64,000 nucleotides of DNA. Source: Lanius collurio. Taxonomy: Eukaryota > Chordata > Aves > Passeriformes > Laniidae. Of the stretch, positions 1-32,426 are shown one piece after another. The stretch is from positions 17,514,776 through 17,578,775 of the forward strand of contig JACBWW010000020.1 in the NCBI GenBank assembly GCA_020086605.1, in the 5' to 3' direction. Position 1 is the first letter of the stretch. Every line of letters starts with the position of its first letter. Both the position numbers and the translations under genes were made by a program. The notes beneath the pieces were generated by a model. That model saw only the letters and a program-made list of their open reading frames with translations. It was not told the origin of the DNA and did not search any database.

Positions 1-61
1 ACTCAAAGTCTTCTAAATGGCCCTGAAATAGTTGTTCTTGTTTTACTTGTCCCCTTATCAG

Positions 62-22585
<22,524 letters not shown>

Positions 22586-23082
22586 GTGGCATGTGAAGAA
22601 GAGATCCAGACATGTTAGCTGTTTGTATTGTTCAGGGGCTGAGAGAGGGACAACTTCAATAATTTCTCTTTCTTTTACTCACTACTACCGTGTAGCTGAA
22701 ATGTTGTTGTAATACTGTCCTTTACCATGCACTGTTACACATAAACCTAATCTGCTGAGCACGGTTACAGGCCTCATTGCAGTGTTAATTGAAGCTGTAT
22801 ATATTTCGCTATATTGTGTGTATTTGCAGTAGAGAGCCAGATGTGAAGGAAAAAAAAAAAACAACCAACAAAAGAAATCCTAAGCCAGGGTGTGGAATTA
22901 GATTACTACAGATCAAACCAAATCTGCAGTGATTCTTCTCTGGAATGCATACAGTCATTTTCTAGTTAATCTCCTTTTTCTGAATTTAAGAAATAAACGA
23001 ATATTAAGTTAATGGTTTTGTAAACCCTTTCCACATCCAGCCAAGCCTGAGAAGCTTTCCCAGGCAGGTATCATAGGTTGGA

Positions 23083-23089
23083 GGCCAGT
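23083..23089 (+). promoter_or_regulatory. Candidate miR-193 seed match in KIT 3' UTR
   Basis: GGCCAGT complements positions 2-8 of the miR-193 3p seed (7-mer, no A opposite position 1). miR-193 is reported to repress mammalian KIT. It is a single match and could be chance. Confidence 0.35.
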
Positions 23090-24070
23090 GAGGGTGCTGT
23101 ATGTACTTGGGAAAAAAAGGTGAAGGAATCAAGACCCTTCCAAAGTTGTTCTGCACAGCTGGAAACCCTCCCAGGAGCTCTGGGGTTTAAACCAGAGGAG
23201 AAGGGAGGAAGAGTTTGGATTTTCATTTTTAATTCCCACCTGTGCTGTCACTCCTGCTGACCGGTTGCACAGTTTCTATGGATGGATGCACTACTTCCCA
23301 CCGGTGCATTCCCTGCCGGGATGAAGCTGCCCGTTTCTGGGTCTCACTCTGCCATGGAGCCTGCACTTCTCCTGTGCCCCCTGCCTTGGGTGCCCAAAGA
23401 CTTCAACATTTATTTTGCTAATAGCTACATCTAAAAGTGTTCACCAAAGATAGGTGGGCCCTGCCAGAGTGGTCAAAAAAGAGGAGGAAGGCTGCTTCCA
23501 GTAAACTGTGTCTGGAGAAAAGGCCGTTTAACGAGTCATCTTATCTAAGTGAGAGCAGAGGCAAGAACTGCTCTCCTGGGGGCCCTTTTCTTATCTTGTC
23601 CTACCCAGGTGAATCTTTTCCACAGGCAGTCTTGGATAGTGCTAACTGGAAAGGGCTATTTTCCTCCAACCCAAGTTGTTTCTGTGATAGTCCAGAGATG
23701 ATAATGAAGAAGAGTCTAACTGGGAAGTGCCAAATTTATAAATGGCATTACAGAAAGAATCCTTTCAGTCTTCTTTGACAGACGTGAAGCTTTGGGGTCA
23801 GCATCTGTTGAGCTCAGGGCTGTGCTTAAAAGAGTTTTCTAACCTCATTTCTTCTCACCAGGAACACAGCTGGTTCTTTTCTTTCTTTTTTTCTGATCCC
23901 TAGAAATAAGTAAAGGCATTGAGAGAAGCATTTCTCAGAGGCAGAGTACTACTTGAGTACCTATTTATTTACAATGCACTTAAGCACTCTGTAACTTTTA
24001 CTTTACCAGGATTTTGGTTGAGTTTACATGCAATTCAAATGTGTAACTAACTGCCCAAATACAAGGTAAT

Positions 24071-24078
24071 TGTAAATA
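24071..24078 (+). promoter_or_regulatory. Pumilio-type element 1 in KIT 3' UTR
   Basis: Exact TGTAAATA, matching the UGUANAUA consensus of PUM proteins. Two more lie further down the same UTR. Confidence 0.4.
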
Positions 24079-24173
24079 CACACACTGGTAGTATATTTTG
24101 GGTTACGTTGACTACCGGCACTCCATGACTGTGCATTTGGTTTATTGTTACAGGAATACGTCTTTCAGAGTTA

Positions 24174-24179
24174 AATAAA
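24174..24179 (+). terminator. Possible early polyadenylation signal of KIT
   Basis: AATAAA in an A-rich setting about 1.6 kb after the stop. Use would give a shorter 3' UTR lacking the miR-221/222 site and Pumilio elements 2 and 3. Strength is unknown. Confidence 0.35.
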
Positions 24180-24497
24180 AAAATTAGCCATTTGCACTGA
24201 ACTTACTTAGTCTGTTGCACCTTTCCAAAGTTAGCCATTTGTTTGGATGCACTCCTATGCCTACTAGTTGTTGAGCATTTTCAGTTTAATGCTATAAAAG
24301 CTCTTTTGTAACGTGTTCGCTTTTGGAGCAACTGTAGACAAACTAGTTGTTATAGATGTCTCGGTACTTTACAGACACTTAGCTGAAAGAGGTTTGGGTT
24401 TTTTTCGTTCTTGAAATTTATATTTTTATAATTTGGGGGGGGTTTGAAACTTATTTTGCAATTGCTTAGTGTTTTGAATGGGTTTATGCATTGTTTT

Positions 24498-24505
24498 TGT
24501 AAATA
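24498..24505 (+). promoter_or_regulatory. Pumilio-type element 2 in KIT 3' UTR
   Basis: Exact TGTAAATA only 6 bases ahead of the miR-221/222 match. PUM binding can expose a nearby miRNA site in other genes, so the spacing is of interest. Confidence 0.4.
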
Positions 24506-24510
24506 TGGAA

Positions 24511-24518
24511 ATGTAGCA
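24511..24518 (+). promoter_or_regulatory. Candidate miR-221/222 8-mer site in KIT 3' UTR
   Basis: ATGTAGCA pairs with positions 2-8 of miR-221/222 and has the A opposite position 1. miR-221/222 repression of KIT is established in mammals. The overlapping AGCAATA (24515-24521) also matches the miR-137 seed. Confidence 0.6.
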
Positions 24519-24680
24519 ATAATGTCCTTTTGACTATTCTCAGTCCTTGAGTCTCAAAAATATTTTTTTATATATATATATATGCAAAAACTATATGTAT
24601 AAATATGTAAGTGTTTGAAAGTTTATGAAACACTTACAGATATGTTGCTCAGTTGTAGAATTGCAGTTAAGAAAAGTTCA

Positions 24681-24686
24681 AATAAA
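24681..24686 (+). terminator. KIT polyadenylation signal (upstream of the terminal pair)
   Basis: AATAAA in an AT-rich context 75 bases before the second signal. Either may be used. Confidence 0.6.
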
Positions 24687-24688
24687 TC

Positions 24689-24696
24689 TGTAAATA
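24689..24696 (+). promoter_or_regulatory. Pumilio-type element 3 in KIT 3' UTR
   Basis: Exact TGTAAATA immediately after the first AATAAA of the terminal pair. Confidence 0.35.
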
Positions 24697-24755
24697 TGTA
24701 TTCAAATGCTACCAATGTGTATTTTGTTAAGACGGAATATTTTCATGTAAGCCTT

Positions 24756-24761
24756 AATAAA
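24756..24761 (+). terminator. KIT main polyadenylation signal
   Basis: AATAAA followed about 20-50 bases later by the GT-rich stretch tcagtgtctgg and caagtttggc, the layout of a cleavage site near 24,780. UTR length fits the mammalian gene. Confidence 0.7.
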
Positions 24762-24789
24762 TTCTTGGGTTGAAGCAATATCTCAGTGT

Positions 24790-26139
24790 CTGGCCACACA
24801 CAGGTCAAGTTTGGCATTCTGAAACACTTGCAAATACATGCCAAAAATTTTTACTTTTTATTTGCTCTGTAAGTTCTTTACCTGTGAATTTGTGGGACAA
24901 ATACTTGAAAATTTTGATGCAGCTTTGTTGTGGAAGAAAATTGCAGTTAGAATATTGATCTTGTAGACTGTTGGTGCAGTCTTTGTGTCATAAATAGTAT
25001 TTAAAACAAAGGTATCTTGATGTTGCTTAGGGTATGACTGTAGAGGCACTTGGAGCCCCTCAAAGGCTGAATATTCCCCCTTCCTTAAACAAATGTGCAT
25101 GCTCTTGTCCCCTCTTGCAGGCTGGCACGAGAGCTTGTGCTGGGCTGGCCGAGTGTGGCACTGCTGGGAGGCAGCAGGAGGTACTCTGGGGCTGCTACGG
25201 TGGGAGGGGGTCATAAAGGGAAAGCTTCCCTTGCTGAGCAGATACTCTGTGTCTTGGTGGGAGACCCTCTGATTTAGTTACTCCAGGTTTGAAATCTATG
25301 ACTCCTCTGCTCACACTTGTTCCTGTGCTGCATAAGAGTTTGCCTGGTTGGTATGTGGTTTAATAGTAGGTACAATGCCTGCCAGCAAACCCCCACTAAC
25401 TGATATGAGAGACAGACCTCAGTTGTTTTGGTCTTTAAACATTTCTGTTCTTTCAACAGACCACCTTGAAAAGCTCTCCTCCTTCAGCTTCCTTTGTAAA
25501 ACAGCTTCCTTTTTTTCTTTTACTTTTTTTTAATTCCACACAGGTCTTCACTCTGCTTGTTGAAACTAATTAAGGAAATTATAACCTAGTTTTGTCAGGA
25601 GCCATGAGGAACAAGCTTTGTTACAATTGGCATTGTAATTGTTTTTAATAATGCTTCAGAAGATACCAAGGTGGTGTCTGATTCGAAACCATTTTTTTCT
25701 CTGTCTTGTCCACCCTCACATTCAAGCAGAGTAGAGTTCATACTGAGGGATTCCTGGAGCTGAATTGTACAAATAATTTGTGAATTCTCATTTAGCATAG
25801 CCAAAGGAGCTATTTTATCTATTTATTTGGTTGGCACATCATTAATTTTATTTTCCTGAAATGTTTTCTGTTCTCAAACACCCTAGGGTATTGATTGCAT
25901 CTCTGCTTTCTGAAAAAAATCTTATATTTTCTTATTACAAGGCTTGCAGGGATTACCACCTCCATTCTTGCTCATGGTCAAACAGCCCATTTCCCTCTGA
26001 ATTGTTATTGTGCCAGTTCTAAGCAGTAGCTTACATGGGAAAGCATACATTGGCATTTGTGTTTTATCTGCCCTTCAAAGCATTATTGTATCCAGATATA
26101 AAGAGCAACCAGCACCATGTTATGAGCATGGACCATTGG
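24790..26139. other. Intergenic, just downstream of KIT
   Basis: Unique sequence with no gene or repeat that I recognise. A GC-richer stretch lies at about 25,090-25,220; its overlapping open frames (60-118 aa) show no domain. Confidence 0.7.
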
Positions 26140-26475
26140 GACCTTGGACCCTCATGGACCAAGTGTCTGAAGGTGGGGTGCAGAAGATGGGTTCAGGATC
26201 TTTACATTGGTGCCCAGTGACAGTACTAGAGGCACTGGGCACAAATGGCAATGTGTAAGTTTCACTCAACATCAGGAAGCACCTTTTTTTACTGTAAGGG
26301 TGATTAAGCACTGGCACAGATTATCCCAGAGGTTATGGAGATCTCTGTGCTTGGAGATAATCAAAAACCCTGTGGACATGATCCTGGGCAATGGGCTTTA
26401 GGTGTCCCTCTTTAAGCGGGGGAGTTGAGCCAGATGACCTGCCTTCCAACTTCAGCACTTCTGTGATTTTGCAAT
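26140..26475 (+). mobile_element. CR1 LINE 3' fragment
   Basis: Sense CR1 3' region: gaggcactgggcacaaa, aacatcaggaagcacc, agcactggcacag, then atgatcctgggcaatgg and ccagatgacctgccttcc, ending in the degenerate tail cttctgtgattttg. It is about 335 bp, 5'-truncated, with the left end approximate. Confidence 0.85.
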
Positions 26476-27379
26476 CAGCCAATGGCACTTTGGAGAATCT
26501 CAGCTGTAATATGCACTTGGACCGAAGTAGAAAATAAACACCTTGCCCACCACCCCTCCCTGCCCCCCACTTACGCTGAACATCAGAGAGTGATGTGTCC
26601 TTTGTTCCCTCTGTTCCCTTTATAAGCTAAAATAGAAAATACTTTCAGGCTCTGGGAGAGAAGAGGAAAGATTATGGAAACACTAGGGTATACATGGAGT
26701 TAGTGATCACTATCATATGCATCAGCACTACCAGATTTTTGTTTCTGTTTCTTCTTCACATCTCTACATATGTCCTTGGGGAAGGCAAATGGAGATAAAA
26801 TTTTCCTGGGCCAAGTCACCAGGGAATGACTGTTCACACCCTGGAGCAAACTGTTCACAGTGATCACTGGAGAAGTTGGACAACAGCATCCTGAATTCTA
26901 GTGTTCTGTAGGCTGAAACCAGAAGAGTAAAATGTTTCCCTCATCTTGTACGTGGATTAGGAAACTTCCTTCTTGTCTTGTAGGGATGTTTGAGTCTCAA
27001 TAAGAGAAGGAACAGTTGCATAGACTTTTTAGTGCCTCATTTAGAACTTAAGTTGTAATAAAAATGTGATCATCTCCTCTGCAGTTCAGTTGTGGTTCCC
27101 AGAAACTTCTGTAACTGTGAGTAATGGTTAAAGATGACCTCCAATTGCCATGTTTCCTGTGCACTAATTTCTTAGAAGATTATTCTGTAACTACTAATTT
27201 GCTGTCCAGAAATTGCTCTGAAGCTATGTTCCCTGACAGATTGTCCATATTTCTTAAATTGATTATCATTCACTCTTCTTGGTGTATCTGTTGGTTGCCA
27301 GCCAGGCAGCAGAGATTATTTACTAGCAGCAGTTGCTCCCGTCACTTGATTTTTCTGTCTGTGCCCTAGAAATCATTTT
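26476..27379. other. Intergenic, nothing recognised
   Basis: AT-rich unique sequence without recognisable gene, repeat family or strong motif cluster. Confidence 0.65.
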
Positions 27380-27424
27380 AGCTAGCTTGTGACAGGCAGC
27401 AGAAACCAGTGTACCCCAAAGGAC

Positions 27425-27560
27425 CCGCTGGACTTGGAGTGTGCACTCCCCACTAGGCGCTGTCAGCAACATCAGATAAGGACTTTGTGTGGCGTGTGTA
27501 GCGTTATCCAACCATCCGGTCTCCACACGGGCAGGCACGGCGCGTAGCTCCCCTTACAGA
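27425..27560. promoter_or_regulatory. CpG-enriched patch with paired GATA motifs
   Basis: About ten CpGs occur in roughly 130 bases (counted by eye) against a CpG-poor background. Inside are AGATAAG at 27474-27480 and TTATC (GATA on the minus strand) at 27504-27508. GATA factors regulate KIT in blood cells, but a role here is inference. No transcript evidence is visible. Confidence 0.25.
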
Positions 27561-27699
27561 CCCGTGAACATCCGTGTGTAGCACAAGTTACCCCCAGGAC
27601 TTTCTCCAGCTGCACAAAGGGCAAAGTTTGTATGTTTTGAGACGTAGGAGAACCAGTGGCTGTCTGCACTTCTGTGAATTGTACTGCATTCATTTTTGA

Positions 27700-30332
27700 C
27701 TGGTTCAAGTACCATTACTGGGTATGGGGCCTTGCTGTTACTGTGTGATTGTGTGTGAAGCTGGTGTGGCCATCAGAGCCCCTCTCCATGGCCTAAAGGG
27801 TGCCCACTTGGAGAGAGCGAGCTCCTCTCCCTGCCTCGAGAGGGTTTACCCAGCAACAGAGCCTTTCTGTGCATGTGCTGCATGTGCTGTCACTGCCAAG
27901 GCATGTGTCCTTCTGGTGCTTTTACATTTGATATCAAATACCAGACTTACAACCCACAGTTCAAGAAATAAAACTAAACAATGTTGAAGCATTAATATTT
28001 TAAAATTAAATCAGTTCCTCACAGCAGTACATTAAAAAAGGGTGATTGCAAGCTCACAGATGCTGGTTTTGGCATTTTCTCTTTGGAGTTAAAATAGCAA
28101 AGCCAATTCAAACTTACTTATGAGATGAAAGCAAATTTGTCTTTTTCCCTTCAGCCATTTTTCTTTCAAAAGCTGTTTGCATTTTTCTTTTTTTGCTGGG
28201 ACTAAACATTAGGTAGTTACTTCCAGAAATTAGCATTATTAGAAATTTCTCACGTTCTTGTGTAACATATTTTTGGGTTTTAAGTCATTCTGGTTGATAG
28301 GATGTCCCTGAACCAAAGGACTCAGGGAAAGACTTGGACTAGAAACAACAGCTCCAAAGTGGCAAATGCTGCACAAAAAGCAGTAAGTAGCTGCACAGCC
28401 CCTGCTGTCTCAGGACAGCCTTGGAGTTGTTGCAGTGCTAAGAGCGCCAGAAGCCCAGCAAGACTCTTGGGCTGGATACCAACATGTGGGCGAGCCTGGC
28501 TGCAGCAGAGGGAGAAATATTGTCTTTATCCCTTCATAAGTCAGGTCTGTAAAGGTTTCCTCTCTAATCCTGGTGTTTGCAAAGGTTCTCTTTTGAGGGA
28601 AGAGGGTGAAATTACTAGTGTGATACATTTTAGCTCTTTAGTCTGAGTAACCTAACACTAAAAAGGGTAGTGGTGGGGAATTAAGTGTATTTTACTGTAC
28701 CTTTTAATAACGAAAATAAATGTCTGTAGAGGATGTTTGTCAGCGTCCTTTGAACTATATCGATGAAATAAATTATGTAGCATAAAATCAAATAGCTTCA
28801 CTTCAAGTAGTTATCTAAATTTTGAAGTTTTTTTTTTTCCCTTTAAATCTTCTAGCATTTTGGGACATGGAGAAAAAATAAAAATATGAGCAGTACTGGT
28901 TACCCCTCTCTCCCCAGGAAATTAACAGAACACAAGAACTACAATTACTTTACAGAAATTCATTAAGCTGCTGGAGACTTCAGGGGCCTGGGGCATTACC
29001 AGGGAATACCTGAGCCTGGTAGTGGGGAGTTGCCATTCAGAAGTAGAGCCCTGGGTTACAGGGAGGTAGCTCCAGCAGGAGCCAGAGGACATGGCTGACC
29101 AGTGCCTTACTGCATGCTCCTCAGCCATCGACTGTCAGCTCCTGGGAGATTTCTCAGCAGTTCTCAGACCCCTTTGAATGGCAGCAGTGGGTTTGAGTTT
29201 CACATGTAAGGTTGCATGAGAAAGAACCAAGCTGATTTTGATCACTTGAACGGAAGAACAAAACAATCCTTTTTTATCAAAAAAACATTCTTTCAAGATT
29301 CCTCCATTGTCTGCAAGTAGTGTTGCACTGCCTGCCCTCTGCTGTGTGGTTCTTTGTGGGAGGCACCAGCAGCACCAAGGCAGCAAGAGCAGTGTGATTC
29401 CACCACAGGGATGAGCATCCCCACCAGCACTTACCAGCCATCTTCTCTGTGGAGCCACATATGGAACTTCTAGGGTCAAGGAGAATATCTACGCTGTATT
29501 TCATTGCCCCTTGCAAAGAAGCCACCAGCACTTGACAGGGGCAGGGATTTCTCTAGCACTGAGAGGAGTTAACCCAGAGGATTTGCTTCACAGGTAGCCT
29601 CTGTTACTCTGTCATTTAATCCCAGCAGGAAGCATATTACCCGCTTCTTTCCAGCCTCTGTCCCAAAGAGCTGGAATGAAAAAACATTTTAGGATCTTTC
29701 ATCCTTTTTTATTTTAAATTTCTCCTTTATAAAGTTTCCTTGCCCCGCTCAGCTCTTGCTGGGTTCAATATTTTTGATTTTTCTGTGAAGGAGTACAATA
29801 CTGGAGAAGATCCTGGTTTTAGGCAAGTTGCCCAAGGCCTCTCTCTAGCAGGAGGAGGCTCAGCTCCCTCTTTGGGATGTGTGTGTTGGTGTAAGGCTGT
29901 AGCTGCAACAAGCACTGCCCCACAGGCAAACGCACTGCCAGGGCAATCTGCAGTTTGACCCAAGCCCCTCTGGCCCCTTCTTTGAACCGCTTTAGGAACA
30001 AATCCTCTTTTAATCATCTTTGTAAGCTATTGTTGCAATTACGTAGGATCCCGAGGCCTTGTGATGGTCATGAGAGCCGATCATCACCCCGGCACTTTTC
30101 CAATCACAAGTAATAGATGGATCTACCTCCTTGGGATCAGAGTGGTGCTGTCAACTCTGCCCTGAGCAATGCTTCCATGAATGACCATGTGACAGTGGTT
30201 TGGACCTGCTCTTGTCATTTGTTCAAAGCAAAGAGCATTTTTCCTTCCCTGTGAATGGAAGGAGGGGAGGGAAGGGAAGACAGGGCTGAAGAAAAACCAT
30301 ATTTTGTCATGTTTTCTTGGCAATAAAATAAT
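27700..30332. other. Intergenic, nothing recognised
   Basis: About 2.6 kb of mixed composition with a poly-T run near 28,830. Open frames up to 114 aa (for example 29,135-29,479 minus) show no family resemblance, so I leave them uncalled. Confidence 0.65.
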
Positions 30333-30527
30333 TCAGACTGAAAACTTACCTGCTTCGTTACATTTTGCCCTTAGTTCAGAGTTAGAGAGAGAAAAATTAG
30401 GGTCTTGGTAGAAGGTCAGCTGTTTTGCATTATACATTACAGGATCATTAGTAACGTAGTTACAAATGATGAAGACGATATCTGTTAACCGGTTGGAGAG
30501 TAAGAATTTTGATGCTTCATTTACCAT
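30333..30527 (-). other. Candidate unannotated exon or relic, minus strand
   Basis: On the minus strand an ATG at 30525-30527 opens a frame that runs through NEASKFLLSNRLTDIVF and ends its plausible part at CNEAG. There the sequence reads GAAGCAG/GTAAGTTTTC, a perfect splice donor (the gt falls at about 30,348-30,349). The frame has a balanced composition unlike low-complexity noise. TAG sits directly before the ATG, so this would be a first coding exon or would need an acceptor at ctag. I recognise no protein family. It may be a first exon of a novel gene, an old pseudogene, or chance. Confidence 0.2.
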
Positions 30528-32373
30528 CTAGTAACTGGACAGTCCAAGGAACCACTTATATGACAAGAGAAATATTTTCAGAAATAAAATCACCCAGGAT
30601 GTTTTCTGGCCTGATGCCCTCAAGTCTTGTAGAGCAACACATGTGGCTGGGTGTCACCAGCTCAGAGAGCGCGTGCAAATTCATCATCTTTTCAAGATTT
30701 TTTTTTCTGATATCAAAAGCCTCTCTGAAGTGGAGCCTGACTCATGCCCAAGCCCATGGGTATGCACAAATTAGAACTGTGGACAAGTATTTGCACACCT
30801 TGCCTGCCTACCCAAGCCTCCTCCTTCCAGTGCAGAAACAGATAGGAAAAAAAATGTAGTTTTATACTTGTGTGCAGCCAGTTCTAGAGCAAAGATGGCA
30901 CAGAGAACCATGGACCCCACTTGTGCTGTGAGATCGTTACAGTCATATGATGAGCTATCTAGATTGTTTGGCACCCAAATTGTAATCTGTGGTTACGTAC
31001 AAGCCAAACCGCAGCAATACCTGCAAATATGGTTAAAGCTGATCTACAGCATATCAGCTGGAGAAGGAAATGTATCTGCTCCTTTGCACAAGGAACTTGA
31101 ACAAAAAACTGTTTTGTTTCTCCTCCATGACAAAAAAACCAGCCTTTGGGGCTCAGTAGAAGTTTTAGAAAACAGGCTAAAACCAGCTTTCCTACACGGA
31201 AGTGTTGTTATCCTCTGGGATGTGTGTTCCTCCAGTAAAAACTAAAGAGCTCAACCATCAAGTAAATGGCTATTTAAAATTAAAACCAGTAATTCTTCTG
31301 ATGGCAAATTAAATATGAATTGCACGCTGGCACACATTTTTCTAGGTTCAAATTCATATCAAAATATGGAATTGGTCACTGCATCAAGAAGTGGGAAGGA
31401 GGGGAGGTGGGAAAGCCAAGATTTGTGATGTCAGAGCTGACTGATTGGGCTGGGCTGGGTGGTTGTACCTTCCATGAAATCCAGTGTAGCTGGAGGTCAT
31501 TCCTTCAGTGGGGAGGCCAGGACAGACTTTTTACAAACTCACATGAAAGGGGAAGGCAACACAGCAGCAGTTTGCAGGAGTGAGGGAGCCCTGCAATGCG
31601 GCTGAGTTGTAAGAGCCATACTGAGAACGTGGTGTCCAGTGCCCAACAAAAACCCCAAACATGGGGAGATGCAGCCTCAAAGCTGATTATCTATAGAGAC
31701 TTCAGCTATTTCCCTGGAAAATTATTTCTAGTATTTAGCATTGCAGTCTTGGACAACAGTCCCATCAGCTGCTTCAGGGGAGGCTGGAAACAAGCGGCCC
31801 ATCACTTGCACCTCAGGAATAGCTGCCTCCTTGTGGGGATGTATCTTCTTAACCCAAAGCAGTGACCAATACTGGGTACCCTGCACCATAAGGCTGGATA
31901 GTTCTTCTAATTTTCCCTCCTGCCCAGTGTCGTGGTGAATATTTGTGATGAATCTCTTCCACTAAATATCTTTCTAAGAGCCTGAAAGTAAGAAAAGCCT
32001 TCTTCAAAAGAAAACTAGTCAAATATTTTCCTACTTTCCTGAGCAGTTTTGTGCAGACTTGATGCAGTTGGTAATGAGGTTCCAGGTCATTTCTTATTTT
32101 GGGTACCATCTGCTGCAATGGGAAACAACAACCAAGCATATTTCATAAACACCATATGAATATGGTTAATTTTGTCTAATAATGTCCAAAACCTCTCTCC
32201 TAAGAGTATGCTGAACTTGAAAAGACCATTCCTGAACATCCGTACAGCTTCAGAAAGTCTGTCACTTCCAAGCAGACAGTCTCAATATAATTCTTCCAAA
32301 ATAGATGCTAGCATTTTACCCCAAATGGAGAAAGTGGGCTGTACAGGGCTTCTGTGACAGCCAGCTCTACGTC
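30528..32373. other. Intergenic, nothing recognised
   Basis: Unique sequence; the longest open frame is 125 aa at 30,868-31,245 (+), with no domain signature. Confidence 0.65.
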
Positions 32374-32426
32374 TATGCATTATGACTTATGCATATTATG
32401 CATATTATGACATGACTATGCATGAC
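32374..32426. repeat. ATGCAT-rich tandem cluster
   Basis: Four ATGCAT palindromes start at 32375, 32389, 32398 and 32418, joined by TATTATG spacers. The central part is a tandem of the unit ATGCATATT. ATGCATAT is close to POU-family octamer half-sites. It may be a simple degenerate tandem repeat or a homeodomain binding cluster. Confidence 0.6.

Larger units (their letters stand above)
22586..24785 (+). other. KIT: KIT 3' UTR
   Basis: About 2.2 kb from the stop to the last AATAAA, close to the length of mammalian KIT 3' UTRs. It is AT-rich in the second half, with an A-run near 22,850 and a TA-dinucleotide run near 24,570-24,582. Candidate control sites are a miR-193-type seed match (23083-23089), a miR-221/222 8-mer (24511-24518) and three TGTAAATA Pumilio-type elements. 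Short open frames in the UTR (such as 23,437-23,778) show no domain and are not called. Confidence 0.85.
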
